The position numbers and the translations under genes are program-made. Positions 13,830-26,650 of a stretch of 64,000 nt of DNA are shown here, in pieces. The stretch is taken from positions 53,376,663-53,440,662 of the forward strand of contig NC_059500.1 of NCBI RefSeq assembly GCF_018139145.2, written 5' to 3'. Source of the stretch: Gymnogyps californianus. Taxonomy: Eukaryota > Chordata > Aves > Accipitriformes > Cathartidae. The first letter of the stretch is position 1. Each line of letters begins with the position of its first letter. The notes beneath the pieces were generated by a model. The model was not told the DNA's origin, did no database searches, and was given only the letters and a program-made list of their open reading frames with translations.

Positions 13830-14994
13830 TGTATTGGGTTTGCGTGGCAAGGTTTTGGTAGCGGGGGGGGCTATAGGGGTGGCTTCTGTGAGAAGCTGCT
13901 AGAAGCTTCCCCTATGTCTGATAAAGTTAATGCTAGCGGGTTCCAAGACGGACCCGCCGCTTGCCAAGGCCGAGCCAATCAGTAACAGTGGTAGCGCCTC
14001 TGTGATAACATATTTAAGAAAAGCAAAAAAAGTTACAGGGGAGTTGCAGTTGCAGCGAGAGAGAGCGGAGTGAGAAGATGTGAGAGAAACAACTCCGCAG
14101 ACACCAAGGTCAGTGCACAAGGAGGGGGAGGAGGTGCTCCAGGCGCCGGAGCAGAGAGAGAGATTCCCCTGCAGCCCGTGGTGAAGACCATGGTGAGGCA
14201 GGCTGTCCCCCTGCAGCCCATGGAGGTCCATGGTGGAGCAGATATCCACCTGCAGCCCGTGGAGGACCCCACGCCGGAGCAGGTGGATGCCCGAAGGACG
14301 CTGTGACCCCGTGGGAAGCCCGCGCTGGAGCAGGCTCCTGGCAGGACCTACGGACCCGTGGCCCTGTGGAGAGAGGAGCCCACGCTGAAGCAGGTTTGCT
14401 GGCAGGACTTGTGACCCCGCGGGGGACCCACGCTGGAGCAGTCTGTTCCTGAAGGACTGCACCCTGTGGATGGGACCCACGCTGGAGCAGTTCGTGAAGA
14501 ACTGTAGCCCGTGGAAGGGACTCACGTTGGAGAAGTTCGTGAAGGACTGTCTCCCGTGGAAGGGACCCCACGCTGGAGCAGGGGAAGAGGGTGAGGAGTC
14601 CTCCCCCTGAGGAGGAAGGAGCGGCAGAAACAACGTGTGATGAACTGACCCAAACCCCCATTCCCCGTCCCCCTGCGCCACTCGGGGGGGAGGAGGTAGA
14701 GAAAATCAGGAGTAAAGTTAAGCCTGGGAAGAAGGGAGGGGTGGGGGGAAGGTGTTTTAAGATTTGGTTTTATTTCTCATTATCCTGCTCTAATTTGACT
14801 AGCAATAAATTAAACTAATTTCTCCCCAAGTCAAGTCTGTTTTGCCCGTGACGGTAATTGGTGAGTGATCTCCCTGTCCTTGTCTCGACCCATGAGCCTT
14901 TCATTTTATTTTCTCCCCCTGTCCAGTTGTGGAGGGGGAGTGATAGAGCGGCTTTGGTGGGCACCTGGCATCTAGCCAGGGTCAACCCGCCACA
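13830..14994 (+). mobile_element. Solo LTR, type A, copy 1 (1165 bp), with 5-bp target duplication
   Basis: The element starts TGTATTGGGTTTGCG and ends CAACCCGCCACA, i.e. TG...CA. It is flanked on both sides by GAAGT (13825-13829 and 14995-14999), the signature of retroviral integrase. Inside are a possible TATA element (TATTTAAG, 14011-14018), an imperfect tandem array of roughly 45-60-bp units with the core GCTGGAGCAG (about 14160-14590), and a polyadenylation signal AATAAA at 14804-14809. A pyrimidine-rich, then G-rich, U5 ends in the family's conserved 3' terminus. No gag, pol or env sequence is adjacent, so it is a solo LTR left by recombination. It lies antisense to KDM4C. A long antisense open frame (13899-14681, 260 codons) runs through the tandem array. 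The family resembles LTRs of avian endogenous retroviruses; I cannot name the subfamily. Confidence 0.9.
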
Positions 14995-15716
14995 GAAGTT
15001 CAAAGTGGAAAACAATAAGGCTGAAAATCTTGTAGGAAAGGAGAAGAAACTGAATACTTCAGGTGTTTTTGAAAGCAGCTATGTATTAAATTCATCCACA
15101 AAGAAGAAAGCCAGTTATTCTTCCCACTTTCTGTTTATATAATGCTCTTATCAAATGTCCAGTCTGCCACTACCTAGCAGCACAAAATAATCATTCATTC
15201 TTTTTCAAATGTTACAGCTTTTAAAATATATTTTAAATTAAATAACAGTTCTTTTGGTTTTATTCCACCTGAAACTTTTTACATCATAATAGTGATAAAG
15301 TTACATTTAATTGCCTCAGAAAAACAATATACAGACATAAAGAAATGAAACATTTATTTTAAAATATTAGGTATACAACATAAATTAATACAGCTAGTTA
15401 AGAAGTGTTTCAGTCAACAGAAAATCACATGCAAGCTTGCACGGAAACAAAAAATAAAAAATATTAGTGAAGTGTTAAAAATCAGAGAAACTTTTAGGAT
15501 AAAGATTATGATGGCTACAAGTGTTTTCTGCTAGAAAATTCCAAGCTAAATCATGTAAAAGTCCTAATACTACAAGCATTTGTTTTCCTCTTTTCATGGA
15601 GTCAGTGCCTAAAAAAATAAAAATTTTTGCCTCACCTTTACTACAAACAATCCTTGTAGTAAACGAAATCTAATTCAATTCATGAATGCACAGTTTAAAA
15701 ATAAACACTAAAGTAC

Positions 15717-15820
15717 CTTGTCAAAAGGAATTCCATACTTTTTCAATATTGATGGAGAAATCAGAGTCATCTTGTGGCGAAGAAAAGCATCACATCCTTG
15801 AGAGCTGCTTGGGAAGAACC
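15717..15820 (-). CDS. KDM4C: KDM4C coding exon c6 (JmjC zinc ligands), residues 227-261
   Basis: The exon is 104 bases. After the last two bases of Gly227 it encodes [20 protein letters not shown] and then [14 protein letters not shown]. Cys236 and His242 are the first two ligands of the structural zinc that KDM4 proteins carry beside the active site. The other two ligands (expected Cys308 and Cys310) fall in the next, unseen exon. The acceptor is TTATTAG and the donor GTACTT, leaving phase 0. It is too short and interrupted by flanking stops to appear as a long open frame. Confidence 0.95.
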
Positions 15821-18800
15821 CTAATAAGGCAAGATAAGCAAAATTGCGTATCTTTTAATTAAAACAAGTAGGAAATTTTTGTAATATTTTACACTACGTA
15901 ATACTGTTTAAATTTGTTTTAGAATTTTTTATTGTGTCATTGCTAGGTTCTGAGAGATTTGTATAACAATCAGATGCACCTCCTAAGTTTTTCAACTGAT
16001 TTTCAGGGGGAGGAGTTGCAGGGGTTTGGGGTTGGTTTGTTTGTTTGTTAAGAAGCCAAATAATTTAAAATAAATTTGGACCTGTAAATTTAGGCATACT
16101 TTTCTTACCCTTTACAGAAATATTTTATTGTTGGGGGGGTTTAATGTTAATGTTCATTCTGCAACCCCTGCACACATGAAAATCAACTGTAGTATATAAA
16201 TTTAGAAGGATTCCACAAGGACTAGATTTACCTAGTACTTCCAGACCATCTATACAATAAACAAACACAACTTTCTATCTAGAAAAGGTTACAAAGTGTG
16301 GCTACTTTCACAGAGATATCTGGTACAACTAAAAACACGTGGGCTTTTTTTGCTTCTTTATATCTTGTCTTGATTTCTATGAACAAAGATTGTTTTCCAT
16401 GTTTCAACTTTCATGATTATTTATGCACCACTCCACAAACCCTATTTAGTTCATTAAATAATTATATAATCCAGTTGATGAGAACATGGAGATAAATGAA
16501 TGAGGGGAAAACTGAAAAATTAAAGATGAGGTTTCAGTGTCATTAAACTCTGGTATCTGACCCTCTAACCAGGACGTGAACAGCAGCTCAGCTACAGTTC
16601 AAATGAGCTACCCAACCTTTCCTCCTCTAAAATGAAAACACCAAGTTCTTTTCCCTTCAACCTAACTATATTGCAGTACGAAATCACTACGTTACAAGGA
16701 AAATGGGAGAAGACGAGAAGGAGAAAGAGTGGGAAAGCTTCCAGAACATCGCTAGTTTAGTCCTTCCTGACCTCCTTTCAGATTCCATTCTAGAAAGAAG
16801 GTATCACTCTCAAAAACTGAAAACACACTTCCTCCAAACAATAAAACAAAGGAAAAGAAAGGCATAGTAGTTAATGAAAGCAAGAAGCTCCTGAAAACGT
16901 CAGATTGAAAAATGGAAGGAATATAGTGAAAGCCATCTAACCACCTACTACTTTCTCTGAATACTTGGTCTCAATCCCTCTTCCATTTAAGTACAGATGT
17001 ATTACTTGCTCTGAGATGAACATGTGTCTTTTGTTGGAGCCAAGAGGAATACTTCTGACTGTTATAATGCAACATCACAGAAGACTCACAAAGTTACAGC
17101 ACTAACATCAGCACAACTAGGTTGACAAAGGGGAATAATTTACTCACTAATCAGCAAAGATGAAAAAGTCTTTATTACCATAAAAAGAATTATTATTATT
17201 TATCTTTACAGTCTTTTTAGTGTTTGTACAAGACCATTAGCAAGAATCACCATGAGATGTACTATGAGTAACTGCAATCCATACATTTAGCAGTCCTGGA
17301 TAATATGTAATTTTACCGTATCAAGGACATAATATTTGAAAGTAATCCCTTTCTGAAGTGAAGTTTAACTTTATCTATTTATTTAGCTTTCTTCTGTAGA
17401 GTATATTTTTCAATGTTACCAAGACTTAACATCAACAGTTTACTGTATTGTATGTCATTTATTCTGAAGTGATTTCAGAGATTTCACAAAGATTGGCAGG
17501 CTACTGCTAAAAAAAAGTTATTAAAAAAGTAATTGTTTCAAAAATTTCTTAATTTTCAGAAAACAGAACTGAGGCATAAAGGCGTTCACTATCTCTAACA
17601 GTTCCATAGGAAAAATACCAAGCAAACAAGAAGTTGAAACAAGAAGTGCTGGCTCCTTGTCTTAGACTCTAAGAGTAAGTTCTCACTACTAGGTATACAG
17701 TTTCATCACAGCCCTCTCTTATGTAGGAGGAAAAGATGAATTCTAAGTTTTTAAACTACTGCAGTATGAATTAGCCTGACTCTATTGTAAAAAAAAAAAA
17801 AAAAAGTCTATGATAATGACATTGGGTAAAAAAAGATTCTCCAAAATTATTTTCATTTGTATTATAAACCTAGGTAAAATTCATATGATAATAAAATCCA
17901 AATATAAAGCCATTTAAAAATGATGACTTTTTTCCTGGGTACAAGGAAAACACAGGTAATCCTATTCTGTTACACACGAGAACTACCTGAGAAACATGGA
18001 CAGAAATTAAAGTGAAGCAAACTGTATTAAAAAAAAAAAAGTATATTTTACCAATTATCTTGCATAGCAACTTGATACTGGAGAAGATACAATGCCAGCT
18101 CTTCATGATGAAAAGGTCTCCTTGATGATGGTATTAATACTGATTCAGAAAAAAACCTTTTGATTCATTTATGCATAAAATGATATTTTATGCCTGAAGA
18201 ACACAAAAGATCTTTGAGAGAGATCCAGATTGACAGATTACCTAAGAACATCCAAGGTGTAAATGCTTGTCCACAACGAATGTATTAACCAACGACACCA
18301 CTCAATTATTCTCCAAACTGAATTGTAACTGTTTTGCTGGAAAAGCCTGGTAATTGTATGAAAGCAGTAAGAAGACGTCACCCAAGGAAAAGTAAAGGAA
18401 AAAAACTAACAAAAATTACTAAACAAATGACATAAAAACATTACTTAGTGGACACAAAATTAGCCACAGGACATTTAACCAGTAAAACGGCTTTCTGTCA
18501 TCTCTTTACTGTGTTTGCACAAGTTGCTGTATCCCTCTCATGTAAATGTTAGTTTGTCATTCACAGAAGCAGTTTCATTCTTGGAGCAACATGCTCACTA
18601 CTCGAATATTAAGGAAAAAAAAAAGAAAATAACCAGTTTCAATCAATTAACCATCTAAATATTTTTAATGACTTCAGGGAAAAAAGATGAAATCTCAATA
18701 GTTTGCCATAAGATATAGCCTCCTCTAATGTCAGATTTAATTTCTTCTCTCTGATGAGTCTTATATTTATGTTCATTAACCACCCTACAATTCCAGAATA

Positions 18801-21800
18801 ATTTTAAGGTGTTCACATTATAATTGTTATATTCTTTGTACATTCTTTTCTAGCACACTCCCCAGTCCTGGGAGAACAAATTTTTTCTAATTTCTCAGAT
18901 ATAAGGTTAAGCAATACTTAAGCAGCAAAGGTGTAATGTACACTTGTGCTGATCAATGTTCCTAGTAGGAACTCTGCTAAGGTGCCCTGAGATCAAACTT
19001 TATTCTAATTTATCATTCTTTCTTTCTTCTCCCCACCAACAGGCACAGAATTCTTTACTCTGTTTTAGAATTGCAAATAATGTTATAAGTTTTAAAAAGT
19101 ATTACTTGGTAGGTACAGTTTTATCATACATGTTTGGCTTCACTGACTAAAAGACAGTTAAAAGAAACTAGCCCACAATTAGTGGGCTCCAGCAAATAAA
19201 TTTCAACTATTTTGGCACAATTAATGCCTAGAACATAAAGATAACAATCGTAACTTGGAACCTACAGCTTATGAGCTTCAAGAAATCTCATTCCTGAGCA
19301 GCATAATAATAGAAATATACTGGAACATACTGTGAAGAAAGTGATTGAAAGTGATACTTGAGACTGAGGAAATAACTGGTATGAAAAGTAGCAAAAACCT
19401 TAATTTCTAAAAGCAAGGAGAGTTTGAGTTGTTTTCCCTGAGAAAACAAATTTCTACTGCAATATGCTTAATTCGCTCAATACATGATGATAAAAAGCAA
19501 GCGATGGGCAGATATCCAAAACTTAAGTTATATCACTACAGCTCCAAGAGATCAGAAATAGTTGTGACAACTCCAACAAGCAGGCAAGCTTGCTGCTGAA
19601 TTCTAAGAAAGCTGCAAACAACACAGAACAGCAGAACACAACCTGCTCAAAATCCATTAAAAGACATTTACAGGAGAACATTTGCTGTGGTTACAGAGCC
19701 CTCAGTGAAATCAAAGTGCAGCCTACACATTCTGTACCACTATAAAACATCTTTTGACTTTGTCAAAGTCTACACTTACACACACTCAAATTTTCCAGTC
19801 TCATTCACCTCATTTTCTCAAAAGCACTCCCCTTCAATGAATAAGGGAAGAAAGGAAGGTAGTATTTCCTCATTACAAGACTCTGTTTATCAGAAGGTCT
19901 TTTGTTCTGCCCAGGCTAAGGCAAGGTCACACAAGCTTTTCTTTCAGGAAAGAAAATCCCTGTGAGAGAATTGGTTAGCAGATGTAAAAAATACCTGATA
20001 GCACACTGAATAGAAGACATTGCATTAGAAACATCACAAGACCCTTAAAAACACATTAAATGCAGGCCAATTCAAGACATGCCTGCAACACACCAGAACC
20101 ATTCTCAAATACCAAGCTGATGGTAAAATTACCAATTTACAGGATTACCAGTTAATCCTGGATATTTAGTGAAATCCCATATCCAAAAGAAAAAATACTG
20201 AAATCTATCTAAAATGTAACTACCATTCAAGTTCTGTAGTACATTCATGGTTTTATGAGACACATGAAATCTTAATTTAATCCATTAACACTAATCCATT
20301 AACTCTAAATCAGTTCTACAAAAGCAGGTATTTTGTGGGAATTTGCATGCAACCCCAGTTGCTCAGATGGTCTCTTGAGACATGGCAGACCTCTTCTAAG
20401 CTATTCTCAATACTGATATTTATCCATCTGACCCCTACTTATCTTCTTGGAAATGATTACACAGAACACAAAATGACAATTCAAAACAATTACTTCACAG
20501 GAGCTGATGAATAATCAAAGATCACGGTAAAACAGAATTAGGTTGCTCATTGATTTACATCCATGAGAAAAAGACTGTCCAGTTGAAAACTCTCCAATCC
20601 ATGATTTAAAGAAACACTGACATTCTCAACACTTAGAGCAGAATTAGAACAGTCTACAGGTAAGTATGTGATGCCACACTTGGTGGCCAAATGTTTGGGT
20701 ATAAGCACATAAACTACAGGTAGAGTACATTTATCCACCAAACTGAAAGTTCCACTCAGGCTTTTTAAAAACCTTATCTAGTTACCACAAACAACAATAG
20801 CAAAGAATATGTGAAAACATAGGCTTCAGACTGTGTTAACAATCAAAAACATGCTGTCAGAAGACTCTACATACATATTCTGACAGATAACGTAGCCCAC
20901 AATAAGATAATCTCACACAAGGTAACCAATACTATTTGTACTAACAAAATAAAACTATTTCTTGAGTTACAGTCTTATCACTGGGCTGGTGAAGACATAC
21001 CCTTTGTCAACGCTATGCCACCTCAGTAGACAATGACACTTCCATACAATTTCTGCTTTTATGATCCATACTCTGGATACAAGTCCAAGCCTTCTCATCT
21101 TTGGGGGAAGCTGGGAGCAGTGGGCACTAAGCAGATTCCTAGCTGTGTCTGAGGAAGACAGGATTCCCACCCACAGGACATTGCTGCACTGAGAGTCTTT
21201 AAAGCATACATGAAATGGTTCAGGGATAAAGAACATACGTTAAAATAAGTTCAACTCTATACACTATTGAGGGACAGCGAGCATTGCTATCTGGAAGGCT
21301 CTCTTTTTTTTTTTTTTCCAGCCTGAGAGTATCATTCCTACATATCACACACGGCTCATATCAGATGACTACACCACATCACAACTATCACTCACGCAAA
21401 CTGAAGTGGATTGGGTTCCATTCCCTGGTTGATTACCATTTTGACGATATTTGGAACAGTTATCTATGGTACTAAGAATGTGTCCGTACTGTTTTCAATT
21501 AAACTGTTCAGCTACAATCTTACATGGACAAATTACAATACTGTTCCCGAAAGAGTAATTATACAACTCCATGGACTTGAACAGGGCAACTGGGAAAATC
21601 ACCTACAATATCTTTTTCTACACTTCCATACCCAAGTCTTCACCTGAAATTTTACACTAAAGGTGCTGTATTTCTAGTTCATTAGTATTAATTGAAAATA
21701 TAAATACAAAATATGAAAATATAAATATAAAACTTACAACATAAGAGAACACCCTAAATTGCAAATATCTTTAATGTAATTTAACATTAACGTAATTAAA

Positions 21801-24800
21801 AATAATCCCAATTAAAGCAATAAAGCTCAAAGTTACGGTAGTTTTTTTACTTATGCAGATCTTCATTTAAAGGACTTAGAACATACAAAATATTAACCAA
21901 AATTCACTGATCAATACTCTTGGAACACAGGCAGTGATGAAAGGAGGACTGAGTTTTCTAGTCATTTTATTTTTAGATTTTACTTTGGTAGGTATAAATA
22001 CAAACTTCATATAATTTATTTAAATTAATTTGCAGTGATTTGAACTAATTTGATTTAACTTTCTGTATTGCACATAAAAGAAATTAGGATGATGAGTTTG
22101 CATAACAACAATCCTCACAAAGAAGCAGTGGCAATCTGTATGCTATACAAAGCACAGAGTACAAAAGCCACAAAAGAAGCAAGTGCTGTGAAATATGAGT
22201 GTTGTTATGCCCAGATGAATATGTTACAGCCTTAAGGTTATTATCTCTTAGATGCGACTTTCCTAACTTGACTCATATAACTATCAATTGAGACAAAGTT
22301 CAATTCTTCAGCTGCTCAAGTTTTTAGTTTTGAGACCCTTAGAAGTTATGCAAGTTCTACATCAACTTTCAACAACTATTTATACTTGGTTTTATACGTA
22401 ACAGGTAATGACTTCTGCATGAAATTAATTAATTAATACTATACACCATACAAAGCTTTTTGTAACACCCCTACATACTTACAATATATTAAACTTTACT
22501 TTAGCTGCTTCTTTAACATAATTGAACACCACAGATAGATATCATCTCCTCTCTAAAACAGTTTCTGCAATTAAATGACCTATTAAAAGATCTTGAAAAT
22601 CCTTCAAACTGTCATTTCTGATTTGCCACTCTTGCTTCTATTCTCTTTATTTTCTAACCCATTTTGTGAAACAAAAAATCCTTAGGAATACCATGGTATT
22701 ACAGATTAACATAACAACAAGTATAAAAACTGCAGTTAACAGCTCACTTGAGATTTTTATTACATTTATGTCTACATAAAATTGAAAAAAACCTACATAA
22801 ATGAGAAAGCAGCTGAAGGGCAAAATCAAACTGTTGTCTTTATTAGATGCAAGTCTAATGTCTTTCAGATAAAGTATTTGTAGGTGCCACAGTCAATCAA
22901 GATTTCAATGGAAAGCAGAAATGAAAGCATTCATGCGCAAAAGGCATGTGTGGTAATTGTGATGTGCAGACAAGATAATGGAAAATATTCTAGCCTTCCT
23001 TTATGTATCAACTGCTGCCTTGACTTAGATAACCTGTCATATTTAATGCATTATTTTATTATTTTAATTATTTAGGAGCATTTGATTAATTCAGCAGGCA
23101 TCTGGTCATCAGAGCTAACCTTCTCAAATAAGCTACCTTTTTTTTCTTCAGATGTTGCGCTCATGCAAAAATATGATTATTTTCAATTCACATGTAATTA
23201 AGTATGAAGGTCTCATCTGCACTATGTTTTATTAATGTTTACTATTAAGTGACCTGCAGCCATGCAGCTTACTTTACATTTCCATCTTTTTAAGATACCT
23301 TACTGTAAAACTCAGACTGTATTTTAGCAGGCAGCAGTTGCAAAGCAGAAGATCACAGAGGCCTTAACCTCCACAGCATGGAAATAATCAGAAAAGGTAG
23401 TTTCAAAAAAAAAAAAAAAAATTGACTGTGTAAGTCAAATTGATCATGAAGTCCATCATCTTTATTCTTAAGAACTACAGCATCTTCTACATTCCATTCT
23501 AAGCTATTAGCTGGACCAAAAATATCATGAAAACAACCTACTCACAGAAAAACATCGCAGAAGACATTAAAGTCAAATACTAAAAACTTAGGAAATGTCA
23601 GAGAGGGTTTCTGTGAAACTAACTCACCTATCTTATATTGCTGTTACAATAAAAATCTCTGCGTATGTAGTTTTTCTACAGAAATCCAGTTTCATTCACT
23701 GAATATAATGGAACAAACAACTATTTGAAATTTTATCTTCACTGTTCAGTATCTGATTCTATGTTTTATTTGCTATTTACTATTCAAAACATGGTTCTGA
23801 AATAAAAATAATTAAGTTTTGATCATACACATGATTCATCAAGGAAAGTAGTTTTCCATTCACCACACAGATCTCTATAACTTGTTCTAACATATAATTA
23901 ATAGCAGTAGTAGACAACTTACTTCCATGCAGATGTGCACAGACAAAGGCTGAGTGACATGCCTGGGCAACTTCTTTAAATATAGCAATCAGTAAGGATC
24001 AAGCAACTGGGTTCCTGTTCCCAGCTGTAGTAAAGCACATACATGTGTGCTGGTGTACCCGAAGCCAGATGCCTTTCTGTCATACCTTCTTCCAGCAGTT
24101 CTGGACCTAAGAACTGTTACACTGGGCGAGACTGAAGTCATAAGTCCTATTTAGCCTATTGTCCAATTCTGATTCTGGCATTCGGACATTAAGATGCTGT
24201 TCCCCCAGTATAACCTATTGGCTTCTGACAAACAGTGGTTTTGGAGATTTCCACTTCTCCCCATGCTTTATGTCCCACTCCTCTTACTGTATTAGGCCAC
24301 CATTATCAGCAATAAGAGGCCTGAGCACCTTCAGGCCACAGTTTTCTAACACAATATTTTCTTGAACTATGTAAGTTTACACTAAGTGACTTCAAAAGCT
24401 CCCATGTAGCAACGCATATATCTCCAAAAGTTACCTACTTCCTGAATTTGTATAGGTTACTCCAAGATCTCAGGACAATAAGGTATGTCAAAGAAAAATC
24501 TGAACTTTTCTTTAGCCTGCAATGAATGCCATGCCTCAATACCACTTCTTTTTTAGAAACGCGTGAACAAGTGTTGCTGAAACTGCCCATTCTCTTCCCT
24601 CACTCTCAAAACAAAAAAAGTTTCGATACACACTCATTACAGAACATTTAAACCTGAATAGTTTTAAAGCACTGAACCGCTACAATCAATATGAAATCTA
24701 TAATAAATGCCAGAGCAGCCATACCACACCAAATGAAAAGTCTATCTACACAAAGATCTTGTTGCCAGCAAACGTCAAAAGTGGATGTACAGAGAAGTGT

Positions 24801-26600
24801 TTAAATATAGCATGAAATCTCTGCTGCCTCTGAGTAATCTAGTACCAACGAGTTGCTGCTCCAAGACTTCCAAAGCCAGATGTAGTTCCTATGCTCCTCT
24901 AACAGATTTCTTTGCCAGTGTTGTCCAGTCGCCCCCTGAATCCACGCAAAATTTTAGAATCCCTCATCAACAGCGAGGAGTTCCTACTGTGAAAGGAACC
25001 ATCTCCTTCTGTTTGTTTTGAACCTGCTAAGACGCTTCATTCAGAGTCTCTAGCTGTAATGGAAGACCCAGTGAACAATCGCTGTTTAGTCACCTTTTCC
25101 ATGCCAGTCAGCACAGGTCTTTATCATACCCCCTTCCCTTTATCTGACACACTTTCAGATTGAAAAGTTGGAGCTTACTAACAATAATTAAAACAAAAAG
25201 GCAAATTTTTCACCAGTCCTAGTGTCCCTCTCTGAATCTTTTCTAATTCTCTATTCCTTTTACTCCTTGCTCATTTCCTGTAAAACTCAAAAATAATTAT
25301 TGAATGATCCTATCATAAGTCAGTGTCATTTGCCCAGTCTACAACATGTATCAATTTGTCTACCAGTGAAAACCAAAAGCTTCAAGGTATGTGTATGAAG
25401 ACTTCTATACTTTGCAAGTTGGAAAAAGGAATCTGGAAAGCAAAATAATGAGTGACAAGTTTCTCAGCTGAAACTATGGGAAAATTTAGGAATAGTGAAA
25501 GTAATTATCCAAGTTGAAATCTGTCTTTCTGAGATGTGTTTTTAAGACTGCAAGTTCACAGGTCTTTACTTTCACATCTCAGTGATACATGCCATCTTAC
25601 TGTTCTCAGCAATAGTTTAAAAACAGCTCAGAAAACTAGTCATGCACCTATATGCACATAAAATGGATATGAAAAGAAAATGTACAAGAATTTTCAGAAT
25701 TTGGTCCTGATACATGATATCCAATTATCAACTTTCAACAGCATTCCTTATACAATATGGTTAATAGCAGGCTATAATACATGGGCTGCCAGGCCAAGAA
25801 TGAATGCCTAATTATTCCCGTGTTCGTAAGCTGCACTCTTAATCTAGAAACAAAAAGAGAGGCGTAGTGTTATTGAAAATAAAACAAATTACTGTGTGAG
25901 AAGAATTTTCCTATAGACTAGTGATTTTTATCCCTTAGATCTCAACATTACAACAATATCCTCTGCTCCTTCTCAATAGACGTTCCTCACATCTCTGCAG
26001 GGCAAAAGCCAGTACATGCTTTGGCTAAAGTGGATTTATATGCCTGCTCACTGGCCAGCGGGCTGCTACCAAATAAGATTTAGCATCGGTACATTTTGAT
26101 TGCTTCCCCCTTCCCATAGGGGGTTTCCAAACTAGGTTTCCAACCTCTACCCAGCCATTAACTTTCATGAAACTTCCGGTGACTCGGCTGTCTTCAACAT
26201 TTCTATCTTTGTATCAAATTTGGCTAAGAAGTTAAGATTCATAAGTTACTGATGAAAAGAAGCTACGACAAGAAAAAGCAAGGGCACAGAGGAGACAAAG
26301 ATACTAGCAATGAAAATCTAATGAACAACAAAATACTAAGCCTTCTTTTCATAAGCTTCACCAAGCTAAAAATGCCAGTACAAAATAAAGTTCTAAGAGA
26401 AAAAAAAAAAGATTATTTTTTTCTTAAGAATTCCCCAGAGTACTAGAAAGTGTTCCTTGTGTGCAGTCATACCGTTGACAGATAAAAGTCACACAACATT
26501 AAGTAATAAAACACAGCAGGTGAGTCAAGGACAATGTTTTTCACTTTGCTGGAGGTTTGCCCTTCAAACATCTTACATATGGAAAAATTGAAAATATTAC
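15821..26600 (-). other. KDM4C: KDM4C intron c5 (10780 bp, GT-AG, phase 1)
   Basis: AT-rich intron. The only repeat I can support is a degraded CR1 between about 24100 and 25330. The interval 20960-21240 is somewhat richer in GC than its surroundings, but I cannot assign it. I see no young transposon and no RNA gene. Confidence 0.82.
24100..25330 (-). mobile_element. Ancient, highly degraded CR1 LINE
   Basis: Patches on the plus strand read as the reverse complement of the C-terminal and 3' UTR part of old amniote CR1: GAGGAGTTCCTACTGTGAAA, TCTGTTTGTTTTGAACCTGC (from about 25005), CACCTTTTCCATGCCAGTCA (from about 25092), GTCTTTATCATACCCCCTTC and CTGAATCTTTTCTAATTC (about 25235). The region at 24100-24310 (TTTAGCCTATTGTCC..., TTCTGACAAACAGTGG) fits the extreme 3' portion. 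The middle (24310-24780) is not clearly alignable by eye. No reading frame survives. It is much older than the other CR1 copies in the window. Confidence 0.65.
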
Positions 26601-26650
26601 CTTGAGCTAGTCTTTCAAGCCGTTTCCCATGCTCTGGAGGAATAGCATAC
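26601..26650 (-). CDS. KDM4C: KDM4C coding exon c5 (JmjC micro-size exon), residues 210-227
   Basis: This 50-base exon supplies the last base of Trp210, then YAIPPEHGKRLERLAQ and the first base of Gly227. The motif YAIPPEHGKRLERLA is characteristic of KDM4B/C, and the following Gln points to C. The acceptor is TTTTAG with a weak polypyrimidine tract, and the donor is GTAATA. Phases 2 in and 1 out agree with exons c4 and c6. Open reading continues into the intron on both sides and should not be taken as coding. Confidence 0.95.

Larger units (their letters stand above)
8853..15716 (-). other. KDM4C: KDM4C intron c6 (6864 bp, GT-AG, phase 0)
   Basis: More than a third of this intron is repeat-derived. 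It has an unassigned GC-rich block (about 9545-10350), a 32-base poly(G) (10730-10761), a 5'-truncated LTR (about 12760-13268) and a complete solo LTR (13830-14994). The remaining 8853-9540, 10770-12750 and 15000-15716 show no recognisable element. Confidence 0.85.

Noticed and set aside
13899..14681. 260-codon open frame as a protein-coding gene
   Set aside because: It lies entirely within the solo LTR, on its antisense strand, with proline/leucine/glycine-rich low-complexity sequence from the tandem array. The equivalent frame in the second LTR copy (47041-47691) has the same explanation.
12760..14994. The type C and type A LTRs as the two ends of one provirus
   Set aside because: The two LTRs are different types, the type A copy has its own complete target duplication, and the 560 bp between them has no retroviral coding sequence.
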